Positions 1-7,847 of a stretch of 64,000 nucleotides of DNA are shown here, one piece after another; the first letter of the stretch is position 1; every line of letters begins with the position of its first letter. The stretch is from Brevibacillus ruminantium (GTDB taxonomy: Bacteria; Bacillota; Bacilli; Brevibacillales; Brevibacillaceae): assembly GCF_023746555.1 (NCBI RefSeq), contig NZ_CP098755.1, positions 3,235,001-3,299,000 on the forward strand, read 5' to 3'. The notes beneath the pieces were generated by a model that made no database searches, was not told the DNA's origin, and was given only the letters and a program-made list of their open reading frames with translations. The translations under genes and the position numbers were made by a program.

Positions 1-2
1 TC

Positions 3-1130
3 AAGGAAATTCGTAAAAAATACTGTCTGCTGTTAACTGCCACCCCTATTCAGAACGAGATGGACGAGCTGTATAACTTGATCAATCTGCTGAAGCCTGG
101 TCACCTCGGACACACCTCCAGCTTCACGACCAGCTATGTCGAAGGAAAGCGGCAGGCCAAAAACAATGAACAGCTAAAGACAGAGCTGGACAAGGTCATG
201 ATTCGCAACCGCCGAAGCGATGGAGGTGTTCATTTTACCCAAAGACACGTCCAATCGATCCCGATCCAACTGTCTCCGGAGGAAGCTGCTCTCTACGAAG
301 GGGTCACTCGTTTTGTGAAGGAACAGTATCTCACCGGTTCAGGCGGGTATAACTCACTGGCGCTGATTACGCTCCAGCGCGAGGTTTGTTCCAGCCGTGA
401 AGCGGCCTTCCTCACCCTGTACAACATGCACCAGCGGGCAGCCGAGGATTCTCCTGTCCGCTCGGAAATCCTGGAGCTCGTAGAGATGATCAAACGCATC
501 GAAGCACACTCCAAAGCGGCCAAAGCCATCGAGTTGATTAAAGAAATCGATGACAAGGTGATCATCTTTACGGAATACCGGGCGACCCAAAACTATTTGC
601 AAAAATATCTGCATGATCACGGGATCACATCCGTGCCTTTTCGCGGCGGCTTCAAACGGAGCAAAAAGGATTGGATGACCGATCTTTTCCAGAACCGCGC
701 CCAGGTGCTCATTGCAACAGAAGCGGGCGGCGAAGGAATCAACCTGCAATTTTGCAATCGCGTCATCAATTACGACATGCCTTGGAATCCGATGCGGGTG
801 GAGCAGCGCATTGGACGGGTCCACCGCTTGGGTCAGCAGCGCGATGTGCACATATACAATCTGTCTACCATCGGTACGATTGAAGAACATATCCTGCAGC
901 TTCTGTATGAAAAGATCGATCTGTTTGAGATGGTAATCGGGGAGCTGGATGATATCGTGGAACGATTGAATCTGTCTCAATCTCTGGAGGAGAATCTGGT
1001 TCGCATCATCATGGATTCGGCTTCAGAACGGGAAATGGCGCTCAAGCTGGATAATATGGGGCAAGCGATCCGAGCCATGCGTACCGTCCGACAATCACAG
1101 GGATCTCTTCAGGAAGCAGCCGAAAAGTAG
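3..1130 (+). CDS. yqhH: SNF2-family helicase, C-terminal part (5' end outside window)
   Basis: This is the 3' part of a gene that enters from the left edge; the frame is open from base 3 and the first 375 residues visible begin inside the ATPase core. The opening residues carry SNF2 motif III (TATPIQNEM). The helicase C-terminal lobe follows, with motif IV (KVIIFTEYRATQNYL), motif V (TEAGGEGINLQ) and motif VI (QRIGRVHRLGQ). The family uses ATP to translocate on double-stranded DNA; the cellular role of this member is not known. The gene downstream is yqhG-like, and in Bacillus the yqhH-yqhG pair is conserved, which supports the symbol. The Walker A region lies outside the window, so completeness cannot be judged. 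Confidence 0.9.
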   Translation, partial: KEIRKKYCLLLTATPIQNEMDELYNLINLLKPGHLGHTSSFTTSYVEGKRQAKNNEQLKTELDKVMIRNRRSDGGVHFTQRHVQSIPIQLSPEEAALYEGVTRFVKEQYLTGSGGYNSLALITLQREVCSSREAAFLTLYNMHQRAAEDSPVRSEILELVEMIKRIEAHSKAAKAIELIKEIDDKVIIFTEYRATQNYLQKYLHDHGITSVPFRGGFKRSKKDWMTDLFQNRAQVLIATEAGGEGINLQFCNRVINYDMPWNPMRVEQRIGRVHRLGQQRDVHIYNLSTIGTIEEHILQLLYEKIDLFEMVIGELDDIVERLNLSQSLEENLVRIIMDSASEREMALKLDNMGQAIRAMRTVRQSQGSLQEAAEK

Positions 1131-1160
1131 TAACCCCCGCGGGCAAGGAGGGCTCGAGCG

Positions 1161-2306
1161 ATGAAGCAGCAACAAGTTCGGGAATATGTAGAGCAGTATC
1201 TGGCCGCTTTCTCTTCACATATTATGGAAACGCATCCCGACTATCTGACGGTAAAGCTGCCCGTTGAGGTTGATAAGGATATTGGCAACCGCCCTTTTTA
1301 CTGGAGCTGGGTGGAAAAGATGAACCTCCCCTACCAGCCGCTCGTCATGACCTTTTGCTTCCATCCGGAGCGGATACCCAGCGACCGTCGTGCTGAGCAT
1401 CTCCATCTGGGAGCAGCTCGTCTGCAGCAAATCTTTCAATCCGTCCGGAAGCATGGCAGCTTTGTGTGCATGTACGAAACGGCGGAGCGAGGGACCATTT
1501 CTCCGTCGCGCCGTTCCTCTCCGCTGGTACCCTGGCTGGGAATAAACTGGAAAGTATCCTTTATCTGCGACAAAAAGCGTGACCTCCTTCTTCATTTCGG
1601 GGTGAATTTACACGATCCTCAAATCGTGGATGGCTTCTATCCCTTTTTGTTGGAGCGCTCTCTGTCCCCCTCAATTCCTGATTATCACTACACGCTGGAT
1701 CGGCGCATTTCCATTGAACAGGCCTTTGGCATGATGCAGGAGAAGATCAATCAAATGCTGGCCGATCTGGATCAAACATGGGCGGCAGAAGCAAAACAGC
1801 GACTCGATGAGGAGCTGGAGATTCTCGAGGTGTATTACCGGGAACTGGAGGAGCGTCAAACGGCACCAACAGCTGCGGACGAATCGCCTGAGCCCAGTGA
1901 AGAGGACGAGAAAACCGACGGGATGGCAGACCTGAAAGCCAAAGAGAATCCCGCAGTCAAACGGGAGCAAAGCTTGTCCGAAGAAGATCTTGCTGGAAAG
2001 GTCCTTCCATCTGATGTGACACAGGCACAGGATGAGCCCATTGCCTCTCTGGATGACCACCTCACCGCCGGTGGGCGGATACTTGACTTTTTACGGGCCA
2101 ACAGCTTTCAGCAGACACCACGGGAAAAAATCGACCAGACCGAATGGAAAGCCAGTACACCACAGGAAGAAAAGCTGCGGCGGATGGATGAAATGCGCTG
2201 GCAATACGAGCCGCGGATCCGTGTCCAATTTATTAATGGGGGACTTTTTTACCTGCAGTCTAGTCCGCCAATGTCTGGAGATTTGCCAAACTGGCGAAAA
2301 ATGTAA
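1161..2306 (+). CDS. yqhG: YqhG family protein
   Basis: A 381-residue protein starts 30 bases after the helicase gene, with a good ribosome site (AAGGAGG) before the ATG, so the two are probably co-transcribed. The N-terminal ~230 residues look like the YqhG family, which lies beside the SNF2 gene in Bacillus; its function is unknown. Residues ~235-310 are an acidic, low-complexity stretch rich in E, D, A and P. A short ordered tail rich in aromatic and basic residues follows. The protein is longer than the Bacillus version I remember, and the extra length is the acidic linker. No signal peptide or membrane segment is visible. The assignment rests on neighbour plus sequence resemblance. Confidence 0.75.
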   Translation: MKQQQVREYVEQYLAAFSSHIMETHPDYLTVKLPVEVDKDIGNRPFYWSWVEKMNLPYQPLVMTFCFHPERIPSDRRAEHLHLGAARLQQIFQSVRKHGSFVCMYETAERGTISPSRRSSPLVPWLGINWKVSFICDKKRDLLLHFGVNLHDPQIVDGFYPFLLERSLSPSIPDYHYTLDRRISIEQAFGMMQEKINQMLADLDQTWAAEAKQRLDEELEILEVYYRELEERQTAPTAADESPEPSEEDEKTDGMADLKAKENPAVKREQSLSEEDLAGKVLPSDVTQAQDEPIASLDDHLTAGGRILDFLRANSFQQTPREKIDQTEWKASTPQEEKLRRMDEMRWQYEPRIRVQFINGGLFYLQSSPPMSGDLPNWRKM

Positions 2307-2420
2307 ACAGACAGCGAGAAATTACGAACGGCAACAGACAATAACCAACAAATCTTTTTGTCTACTCTGGTTACAATAGGTACCATAGAAAGCCTTTCCT
2401 TCAAAAGGTGGTGCATCATT

Positions 2421-3284
2421 GTGACGAAAAGAGTTGTGATAACACGCTTGCTTTGCACTCTCCTCTGTGCTCTGGCGCTTCTTTTTCCCGCCCATGCTTT
2501 CGCTCAGACTGAAGAGCTTTCCTGGGATCAGCTATTCCGTACACAAATCGGAGAGTGGAAAAATACCATTGTCGCACAGGACCCCCAGTTTGGTGAATGG
2601 AAAAATGCCGAAATGGAAGTGCAAACCCTAGGAGCCAATCAGCACCAGTGGTTAATCAGCTTGTCCCTCGGAAATAAACAAGTGGGCTACATGGTTGTGG
2701 GCGAGGTGGCCTCAGTTGAGAAGCAAAAAAAGTTCGTTCTGCTTGAATACGGCTTGGGCGAGTATATCCTGTTTGATGATGCCTTCGCCCCCCGAGAAGT
2801 CGCCGCCGAACCTGTATACGATGGCTTCGCCTCTCATTGGCTGGTGACACTGCCTCAGGCAAAACAAGTGGTGGATGCCAAAACCGGTGAACGGTACTTG
2901 AGCAGCACCCGTCCGGATGACTCGATCATGTGTACCTTGCAGGAACAGGATTTGGCTACCGCCGGTCAGAAGCTGCTCGCTTCCCGTATCATTCGTCCGG
3001 ATGAGACAGATCCCTTTGACAACATCAGTTGGTTTACCCCGCTCGTACTCTCAGAGACAGAAGTCCCCCCTTCTCAGTTGACCTGGGATGAGCTTTGGCA
3101 GCGAAAATCGGATCAAATGACGCTGGCTGTTCGCCTTTACCACGCGGAGGTGTTGTCTCCTTATTCCATCGCTTCTTTGCATTTGTGGAATGATCAAAAG
3201 TCCTACATTGGTGTCTGGGATGATGGCCTTCGCTTTTTGCCGTACGCGTACGCAAATAAAGTGGGGAAAATCCACATCCAATAA
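2421..3284 (+). CDS. Secreted protein of unknown function
   Basis: I place the start at GTG 2421, because an AAAGGTGG ribosome site lies just before it and the protein then opens with a clean signal peptide: basic VTKR, then a hydrophobic core, then AHAFAQ as a probable cleavage site near residue 29. The longer frame starting upstream would bury this signal. The mature ~258 residues are acidic to neutral with many W and D residues. They contain two segments that open alike (ELSWDQLFRTQ near residue 31, QLTWDELWQRK near residue 225), hinting at an internal repeat. I recognise no family. The gene is last before the terminator that the insertion sequence has split. Confidence 0.7.
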   Translation: MTKRVVITRLLCTLLCALALLFPAHAFAQTEELSWDQLFRTQIGEWKNTIVAQDPQFGEWKNAEMEVQTLGANQHQWLISLSLGNKQVGYMVVGEVASVEKQKKFVLLEYGLGEYILFDDAFAPREVAAEPVYDGFASHWLVTLPQAKQVVDAKTGERYLSSTRPDDSIMCTLQEQDLATAGQKLLASRIIRPDETDPFDNISWFTPLVLSETEVPPSQLTWDELWQRKSDQMTLAVRLYHAEVLSPYSIASLHLWNDQKSYIGVWDDGLRFLPYAYANKVGKIHIQ

Positions 3285-3302
3285 CAAAAAGCTCTCTGTC
3301 GG

Positions 3303-3306
3303 ATCT
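3303..3306. repeat. Target site duplication, left copy (ATCT)
   Basis: ATCT immediately before the left inverted repeat. The matching copy is at 4744-4747, immediately after the right inverted repeat. The duplicated tetranucleotide is the loop of the interrupted terminator. Confidence 0.85.
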
Positions 3307-3340
3307 TGAAGTGACCCCAAAAAGTTAGACAGTATTTTAT

Positions 3341-4243
3341 CTAAGCAGCAAGCAAGGTTTGAGTCCGGTATTGTACCGGACTTAAGCCTTTTAATTTTGT
3401 CTTAATACGTTTGTTGTTATAGTAGTCAATGTATTTTGCCAACTCTTGTTTAAATTGTTCAATACTATCAAACTCTTGTGTATATAAAAATTCCGATTTA
3501 AGGATTCCGAAGAAGTTCTCCATTACTGCGTTATCATAACAGTTTCCTTTTCGCGACATGCTCTGCGTGATGTTCTTTTCTTTCAATGCTTGTCGGTACT
3601 TGTGCATTTGGTAATGCCAGCCTTGATCCGAGTGAATAAGGAGCTTGTCCTCATTCGATAGGTGTTTCATGGCTTGTTCCAGCATCTTGGAGACAAGGGA
3701 ATACCTCGGTCTGGAATCCATGGTATACGCGACAATTTCCCCGTTAAATAAATCGAGCATGGGGGATAGATAAAGCTTTTCACCAAGCAATTGAAACTCA
3801 GTTATATCCGTTACCCACTTTTCGTTTGGCTTTTCTGCTCGGAAGTTACGATCTAAAATATTCGGTGCTGTCTTGCCAACTGTTCCTTTATAGGAGCGAT
3901 ATTTCTTCATACGAACCACGCATTTTAAGCCTAACTCTTTCATCAATCGATGGACTTTTTTATGATTCACAAGATGCCCCAGATTCTTGAGTTCATCCTG
4001 AATTCGGCGGTATCCATAGCGTCCCTTATGCTCATGATAAATCGACTGAATTAAGGTTTTTAATTCAGCATGTTTATCAGGACGGCTCAATGATTTTACA
4101 TAGAAATAATACGTACTTCGTGGAATACCCGCGAGTGTAAGCAGCGCCTTTATTGGAAATTCAGTCCTTAGTTCAAATACTACTTGCGCTTTGTCTGGTT
4201 TGGTGATTTTTCCTTGCTTTGAACGAAGGCATTCAACTTTTTT
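3341..4243 (-). CDS. IS3-family transposase OrfB (DDE integrase), read by -1 frameshift from OrfA
   Basis: This is the catalytic half of the transposase. An apparent independent TTG start lies at 4090, but the same frame is open upstream to the slippery site at 4237-4243. There it continues as KVECLRSKQGKITKPDKAQV and joins OrfA, so I annotate it from the slip site. An HTH_21-type region (KTLIQSIYHEHKGRYGYRRI) comes first. The rve integrase core follows, with the first catalytic Asp in WVTDITEF, the second in LIHSDQGWHYQ, and the Glu in YDNAVMENFFGILKSE; all three DDE residues are present. The conserved tail YNNKRIKTKLKGLSPVQYR is also present. It most resembles the IS150 group. Confidence 0.9.
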   Translation of the reverse strand, partial: KKVECLRSKQGKITKPDKAQVVFELRTEFPIKALLTLAGIPRSTYYFYVKSLSRPDKHAELKTLIQSIYHEHKGRYGYRRIQDELKNLGHLVNHKKVHRLMKELGLKCVVRMKKYRSYKGTVGKTAPNILDRNFRAEKPNEKWVTDITEFQLLGEKLYLSPMLDLFNGEIVAYTMDSRPRYSLVSKMLEQAMKHLSNEDKLLIHSDQGWHYQMHKYRQALKEKNITQSMSRKGNCYDNAVMENFFGILKSEFLYTQEFDSIEQFKQELAKYIDYYNNKRIKTKLKGLSPVQYRTQTLLAA

Positions 4244-4689
4244 AAATAAGCATTCTCCATGCGCAAACGCTCTAATTCTTCCTGCAGTGCCTTGATGGAT
4301 CCCTCAGCAAGTGTTCCTTTATTAGTATCCTTTTTCATGGTTGGACGCCCCTTTTTCTTAGATTGTAGGGCGTCCATTCCGTGTGATTGGAATTGCATTC
4401 TCCATTTTCGAATCAATCCAGGAGATGTGATTCGGAAAATGGCAGCTGTTTCATTCGGAGACGTCCCATTCGTATTCATATAATTGAGTACGTCTAGTTT
4501 AAACTGTGCCGAATAGCTTGTATAGGACTTTACAAAAGCGTCTTTCCCTTGATGCTCATACTGTAATACCCAGTTCCTCACCATATAGTCAGATACCCCG
4601 ATGGACGCTCCAATCGATGCATAACTCTCATCACCTTCTAAATATCGTAAAACAGCAGACAATTTCTCCTCTGTAGTAAACTTCGCCAT
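4180..4689 (-). CDS. IS3-family transposase OrfA (helix-turn-helix, DNA-binding)
   Basis: Start chosen at ATG 4689 (MAKFTTEEKLSAVLRYLEG), with GGAGGT 11 bases upstream; the longer frame adds 13 unlikely residues that run into the inverted repeat. Two helix-turn-helix segments are visible. The first is near residues 15-45 (YASIGASIGVSDYMVRNWV). The second is near residues 70-105 (SPNETAAIFRITSPGLIRKW). A C-terminal leucine-rich coiled coil (LQEELERLRMENAYLKKL) typical of OrfA follows. An AAAAAAG heptamer at 4237-4243 lies in the A-frame as a lysine pair and would give the OrfAB fusion by -1 slippage. OrfA alone normally modulates transposition. Confidence 0.88.
   Translation of the reverse strand: MAKFTTEEKLSAVLRYLEGDESYASIGASIGVSDYMVRNWVLQYEHQGKDAFVKSYTSYSAQFKLDVLNYMNTNGTSPNETAAIFRITSPGLIRKWRMQFQSHGMDALQSKKKGRPTMKKDTNKGTLAEGSIKALQEELERLRMENAYLKKLNAFVQSKEKSPNQTKRK
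4237..4243 (-). promoter_or_regulatory. Programmed -1 frameshift site AAAAAAG
   Basis: The heptamer AAAAAAG lies within the last part of orfA. Slipping back one base joins the OrfA leucine zipper to the OrfB frame without a stop. Members of the IS3 family commonly use this type of site. Confidence 0.8.
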
Positions 4690-4743
4690 AGAAAAACTGC
4701 ACCTCCAACTGTTGATTGTGTCCAACAATTGGGGTGCAGTTCA

Positions 4744-4747
4744 ATCT
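4744..4747. repeat. Target site duplication, right copy (ATCT)
   Basis: Second copy of the 4-bp target duplication; see the left copy at 3303-3306. Confidence 0.85.
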
Positions 4748-4809
4748 CCCACAGAGAGCTTTTCCTTTGCCTTGAAACCATGCCTGACACCCGGCTTTGC
4801 TTTCCTGCC

Positions 4810-5067
4810 TTAGTGATGCTCGGTCGGGCTCAGCCTCACGTTGACCGCATGAAACACTTCCTGCGCTGTCATCCCCGAGGCGTTAATGACAGGGGCACCC
4901 GTCACTATCGTTTTGCTCTGATCACTCATCAGGTTCTCATCCAGACCCGTGATCACAACCGCATCGATCTGGTTCTGCCAGTTCCCCAGCTCGACTACCT
5001 GATATCCATTGTCACGAAGCATCTGGGATACTTGTGAAAGACCGTCTTCTACAGCTACTCTTGGCAT
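4810..5067 (-). CDS. ykuS: YkuS / UPF0180 family protein
   Basis: An 85-residue protein with the UPF0180 pattern: MPRVAVEDGLSQVSQMLRDN at the N-terminus, a central AVVITGLDENLMSDQ, and the conserved VTGAPVINASGMTAQEV. The function is unknown. It starts 25 bases after the yqzE stop, with GGAGG before the ATG, so it is the last gene of the leftward peptidase-aroK-yqzE-ykuS unit. The terminator of that unit (4751-4763 plus 3287-3299) has been separated by the IS, so transcripts now run toward the element's right end. Confidence 0.85.
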   Translation of the reverse strand: MPRVAVEDGLSQVSQMLRDNGYQVVELGNWQNQIDAVVITGLDENLMSDQSKTIVTGAPVINASGMTAQEVFHAVNVRLSPTEHH

Positions 5068-5092
5068 TTGATTTCCTCCGTTCGATGCAATG

Positions 5093-5254
5093 TTATTTCC
5101 GTCTAAGAAGCTTGATCGACATCGGAATGGCTCCGAACCAACGGGAAGACCAGGACTCGCGAGGAGCCTTGTTCAGTCGCCTTTCCGCTTTCGGAGTTTC
5201 CACGTACTGTATGAACAACCGGGTCAGGTACTTCAGATATTCTTGAAACGACAT
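5093..5254 (-). CDS. yqzE: YqzE family small protein
   Basis: A 53-residue protein beginning MSFQEYLKYLTRLFIQYVET, followed by PKAERR and a positively charged tail ending IKLLRRK. This matches the YqzE family of Bacillales, whose role is not established. A strong AAGGAGGG ribosome site precedes the ATG at 5254. The hydrophobic middle (WFGAIPMSIKLL) could be a single membrane-associated helix. It is encoded between aroK and ykuS on the same strand with short gaps. Confidence 0.8.
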   Translation of the reverse strand: MSFQEYLKYLTRLFIQYVETPKAERRLNKAPRESWSSRWFGAIPMSIKLLRRK

Positions 5255-5319
5255 CGCACGTCCCTCCTTACGTACGCGCGGATCGCTCCATCAGGTTGAG
5301 GTGAAGAGCGTTTCCACCT

Positions 5320-5844
5320 CTAGTCTTGCCGAAAATCGCCGAACTCAGTCATCGCGCTAAGGATTTCTCCGACGATCTCTGCAACGCTCTTTTCGGTCGT
5401 ATCCACCTGGATTGGTGCAAAGGAGTACGCATCCTTGCGCTCCTGGAGAAGTGTTCTCACCCGCTGCGCTACCCCGCCAGCCAAGAGAGGGCGCCCTTCG
5501 TCTGCTTCCAGCCGCCGGATCAGCTCCTGCTCCGTGGCAGACAGCGCGATCACCAGTCCACCCTCCAGCATGCACTGTACATTTTCCTTGCGTAGAACTG
5601 CTCCGCCTCCCGTCGTGAGGACCTGCGGCTGCTCCTGCAGCAATTCGGAAAGCACCTCTGTCTCCAAATCCCGAAAATACACTTCGCCTTTCTGCGCAAA
5701 AATCTCCGGAATCGTGCACCCCGCTTTGGCAATAATGGCATCGTCGAGATCCCGATGCACCAACCCCAATTCTTCGGCTAATGCTGCTCCGACCGTCGTC
5801 TTGCCTGTCCCCATAAAGCCAATGAGAATCAGATTCTTTTTCAT
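5320..5844 (-). CDS. aroK: Shikimate kinase
   Basis: A 174-residue enzyme that phosphorylates shikimate with ATP in the pathway to chorismate and aromatic amino acids. The P-loop is at residues 9-17 (GFMGTGKTT). The substrate-binding Asp is in HRDLDDAI. The Arg of YFRDLE and the GGG of LTTGGGAV are the other shikimate-site motifs. The lid region carries RRLEADEGRPLL. The length is normal for AroK. It sits 28 bases downstream of the M1 peptidase gene and ~65 bases before yqzE, and is probably co-transcribed with both. Confidence 0.95.
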   Translation of the reverse strand: MKKNLILIGFMGTGKTTVGAALAEELGLVHRDLDDAIIAKAGCTIPEIFAQKGEVYFRDLETEVLSELLQEQPQVLTTGGGAVLRKENVQCMLEGGLVIALSATEQELIRRLEADEGRPLLAGGVAQRVRTLLQERKDAYSFAPIQVDTTEKSVAEIVGEILSAMTEFGDFRQD

Positions 5845-5872
5845 GACCTGTCTACCCCTCTATCCGTTTCCC

Positions 5873-7720
5873 TTACTGCGCTGGATAACGAAGCTTTATG
5901 ATGCGGTCCTGCTCGTCCCAGTCTACTCCGCTGCCCAGAACCTGTTCAAAAAAGCTGATCGGTGCCAGCGTACGCCCTTTTACCTCAAGCAGCTTTTTCC
6001 CAAAATCAATCTGAGTGCCATCCTTTTCGGCAAAACTGCTCTTTTCCTTTACCAGGATAGTCTGTCCATAGCCGGAAAGCTCAATGGCCGCCTTTTCCGT
6101 TGACCATGTCACACGATACCCCAGCTTTTCCGCGAGATCGCGGAGCGGCAGGTACACTGTCTGGTCGATGACGCGCGACGGTATCTGCGGGTAATAGCTG
6201 ACGCTGTTGATTATTGTTGTTACATAGGGTGTCAAGCTGATTGGAGCAAAACCCTCTCCGTTCGGTTTATCGTTGTTAGGAACAAAATAGCGCGCTTCGC
6301 CTTGCAACACCTGTCCCAATGCCTGATCCAGGTGCTCCGGCCCGATAATACTGCCGTGATACGTACGCTGCACTCTCTGCAAAAATCGTTTGTATGTCTC
6401 GTCTCCCAGCGTTTGACGCAGGTTCTCGAACAAAAGTGCTCCTTTGGAATACCAGGTCCAGCGGAATTCCTCCTGGGTGGAAAACTGATGGAGCTCTTTT
6501 CCCAGCTTGCCATACGGATATCTTTGAGCGAGACGATCGACGTCCCGTTTATATTCGGCAATCAGAGAGTCATTCTGCTGAGTGCCGTAACGAGCTTGCT
6601 TGTAATGGGCGACACTTCGTTCCACCATGCCCTCGTCCAACCAGCCGTATCTTGCCTCTAATGTAGCGACACTGTTGTACCACCAAAGATGGGCAATCTC
6701 GTGTGGCAACCAGTGATCCAGCATCGTGCTTGCCTGCATATCTCTTTTGAAGATTGCCATGTTTGCGTACTCCATGGCGTATGTAGTCCCCGTACTCGTC
6801 TCTGCTATCGCGACCCGTTGATACGGCAGCGGCCCATACCATTCCGTATAGACAGGAAATACCGTTTCTGCGATCGATTTGATGCGGGCGATGTTCCGCT
6901 TGTCAATCGAAGCGATATCCACTGTCAGGTTTGGTGCAAATGTCACCGTCTCGATTTGGTAGAGCGGGCTGCCAACAAGGGCAAAGTTCAACAAGCGTTT
7001 CCCGTTGTACTGCACCTCCTGACGGTTTCCTTCCAACGGCTTGGTCTCGCCAACCCCTGCCGTGCTCACCCATTTATAGCCCTGCGGAGAGATAAATGAA
7101 AGATGATAATCGCCGTAATGGTAGACAAACGGGTCGCCAAAATCGATGCGCTTCGGCGGCTCATACCACTGCCCTCGCTGATTTTGTGCGCCCAGCATCG
7201 GATACCAGGTCGTTAATGTCCAGATATCGTCTTTCACACCGAACCGGGTTCCACGACGCGGAACAGGGTTTTCAAACTGGATCGTCACCTTTCCCCGCTT
7301 TTCCTGCCCCAGTGGATTGGTCAACTGGATGACAGCCAAACGCCGTTGAAACGGCAGCGATTTGTCTTGATACCGAATCGACGTAATCGTCATTGGATTC
7401 CATAAATAGTCGTACACGAAAAAGCGGAGATCCTCTGTCCCCGGATTGTCGAACTCAATGGCAACCGTCCCTTTAATTTTCGCTTCCGATGTATAGAGCT
7501 CCGCCTGTATATCGTACACAGGCTTCAGATCCTTGACGAGAGAAGGGATGGGCGGATCGTAGGAAAAGGGATCGACACCCGCATCGGACTTGAACGCCGG
7601 CTCCTCCCAGGCAGAAATCCAGGAAGAGATGGCAGACCAGTTCAAGATCACACCAACTGACAAAAAGGGTACGAGAATCGCCAAACAAATCAGTACGCTA
7701 GTTTTCTTTAATTGATTCAT
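5873..7720 (-). CDS. Membrane-anchored M1-family zinc metallopeptidase with a copper amine oxidase-like C-terminal domain
   Basis: I use ATG 7720 (MNQLKKTSVLICLAILV) with GGGGG just before it; the alternative TTG nine codons upstream lacks a site. An N-terminal hydrophobic segment (~residues 7-30) anchors or exports the protein. The gluzincin motif HEIAH, near residue 335-340, is followed 18 residues later by the Glu of WLDEGM, completing the M1 zinc site. A conserved Tyr-containing region (KGALLFENLRQTLGD) follows. The last ~90 residues (from VIDQTVYLPLRDLAEKLGY) are a copper amine oxidase N-domain-like module, often found on surface proteins of Paenibacillaceae. The usual M1 GAMEN exopeptidase motif is replaced by YAMEYANM. 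The substrate is unknown; an extracellular peptidase is inferred. Confidence 0.85.
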   Translation of the reverse strand: MNQLKKTSVLICLAILVPFLSVGVILNWSAISSWISAWEEPAFKSDAGVDPFSYDPPIPSLVKDLKPVYDIQAELYTSEAKIKGTVAIEFDNPGTEDLRFFVYDYLWNPMTITSIRYQDKSLPFQRRLAVIQLTNPLGQEKRGKVTIQFENPVPRRGTRFGVKDDIWTLTTWYPMLGAQNQRGQWYEPPKRIDFGDPFVYHYGDYHLSFISPQGYKWVSTAGVGETKPLEGNRQEVQYNGKRLLNFALVGSPLYQIETVTFAPNLTVDIASIDKRNIARIKSIAETVFPVYTEWYGPLPYQRVAIAETSTGTTYAMEYANMAIFKRDMQASTMLDHWLPHEIAHLWWYNSVATLEARYGWLDEGMVERSVAHYKQARYGTQQNDSLIAEYKRDVDRLAQRYPYGKLGKELHQFSTQEEFRWTWYSKGALLFENLRQTLGDETYKRFLQRVQRTYHGSIIGPEHLDQALGQVLQGEARYFVPNNDKPNGEGFAPISLTPYVTTIINSVSYYPQIPSRVIDQTVYLPLRDLAEKLGYRVTWSTEKAAIELSGYGQTILVKEKSSFAEKDGTQIDFGKKLLEVKGRTLAPISFFEQVLGSGVDWDEQDRIIKLRYPAQ

Positions 7721-7799
7721 GCCAGCCCCCAAGCTTTTGAGCGACAAGTGTTCACTGTTTTACCACCCATTGTATCAAAGATAATTTCAACTTAGTAGA

Positions 7800-7831
7800 A
7801 ATTTGCAGAAATCTGTTGAAATCTGCAAATT
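7800..7831. repeat. Inverted repeat between molybdate regulator and M1 peptidase genes
   Basis: AATTTGCAGA at 7800-7809 pairs with TCTGCAAATT at 7822-7831 around a 12-base spacer. It lies after the stop of the regulator gene (on the minus strand) and before the peptidase gene. A T-run is weak, so it could be a poor terminator or an operator for the peptidase promoter; I cannot decide. Confidence 0.5.
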
Positions 7832-7847
7832 CCTGCCGTCTGGGGCA

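Larger units (their letters stand above)
3307..4743 (-). mobile_element. Complete IS3-family (IS150-like) insertion sequence
   Basis: The element is 1437 bp. The left end (3307-3333) and the reverse complement of the right end (4717-4743) share an imperfect inverted repeat beginning TGAA, with a common ACCCCAA block and a common GTT.GACA block. ATCT flanks both sides (3303-3306 and 4744-4747) as a 4-bp target duplication, within the 3-4 bp range usual for this family. It carries orfA and orfB on the minus strand with a slippery heptamer between them. Both frames and both ends are intact, so it appears recent and potentially active. Confidence 0.92.
3287..4763. terminator. Bidirectional terminator hairpin split by the insertion sequence
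   Basis: Bases 3287-3299 (AAAAGCTCTCTGT) are the exact reverse complement of 4751-4763 (ACAGAGAGCTTTT). Removing the element and one copy of the ATCT target duplication rejoins them into one hairpin: a 13-bp stem, a C/C mismatch, two more G-C pairs, and the tetraloop ATCT. A-runs and T-runs flank the stem on both sides, so it would have served both the rightward secreted-protein gene and the leftward ykuS operon. Each half is now separated by about 1.4 kb. Confidence 0.85.
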
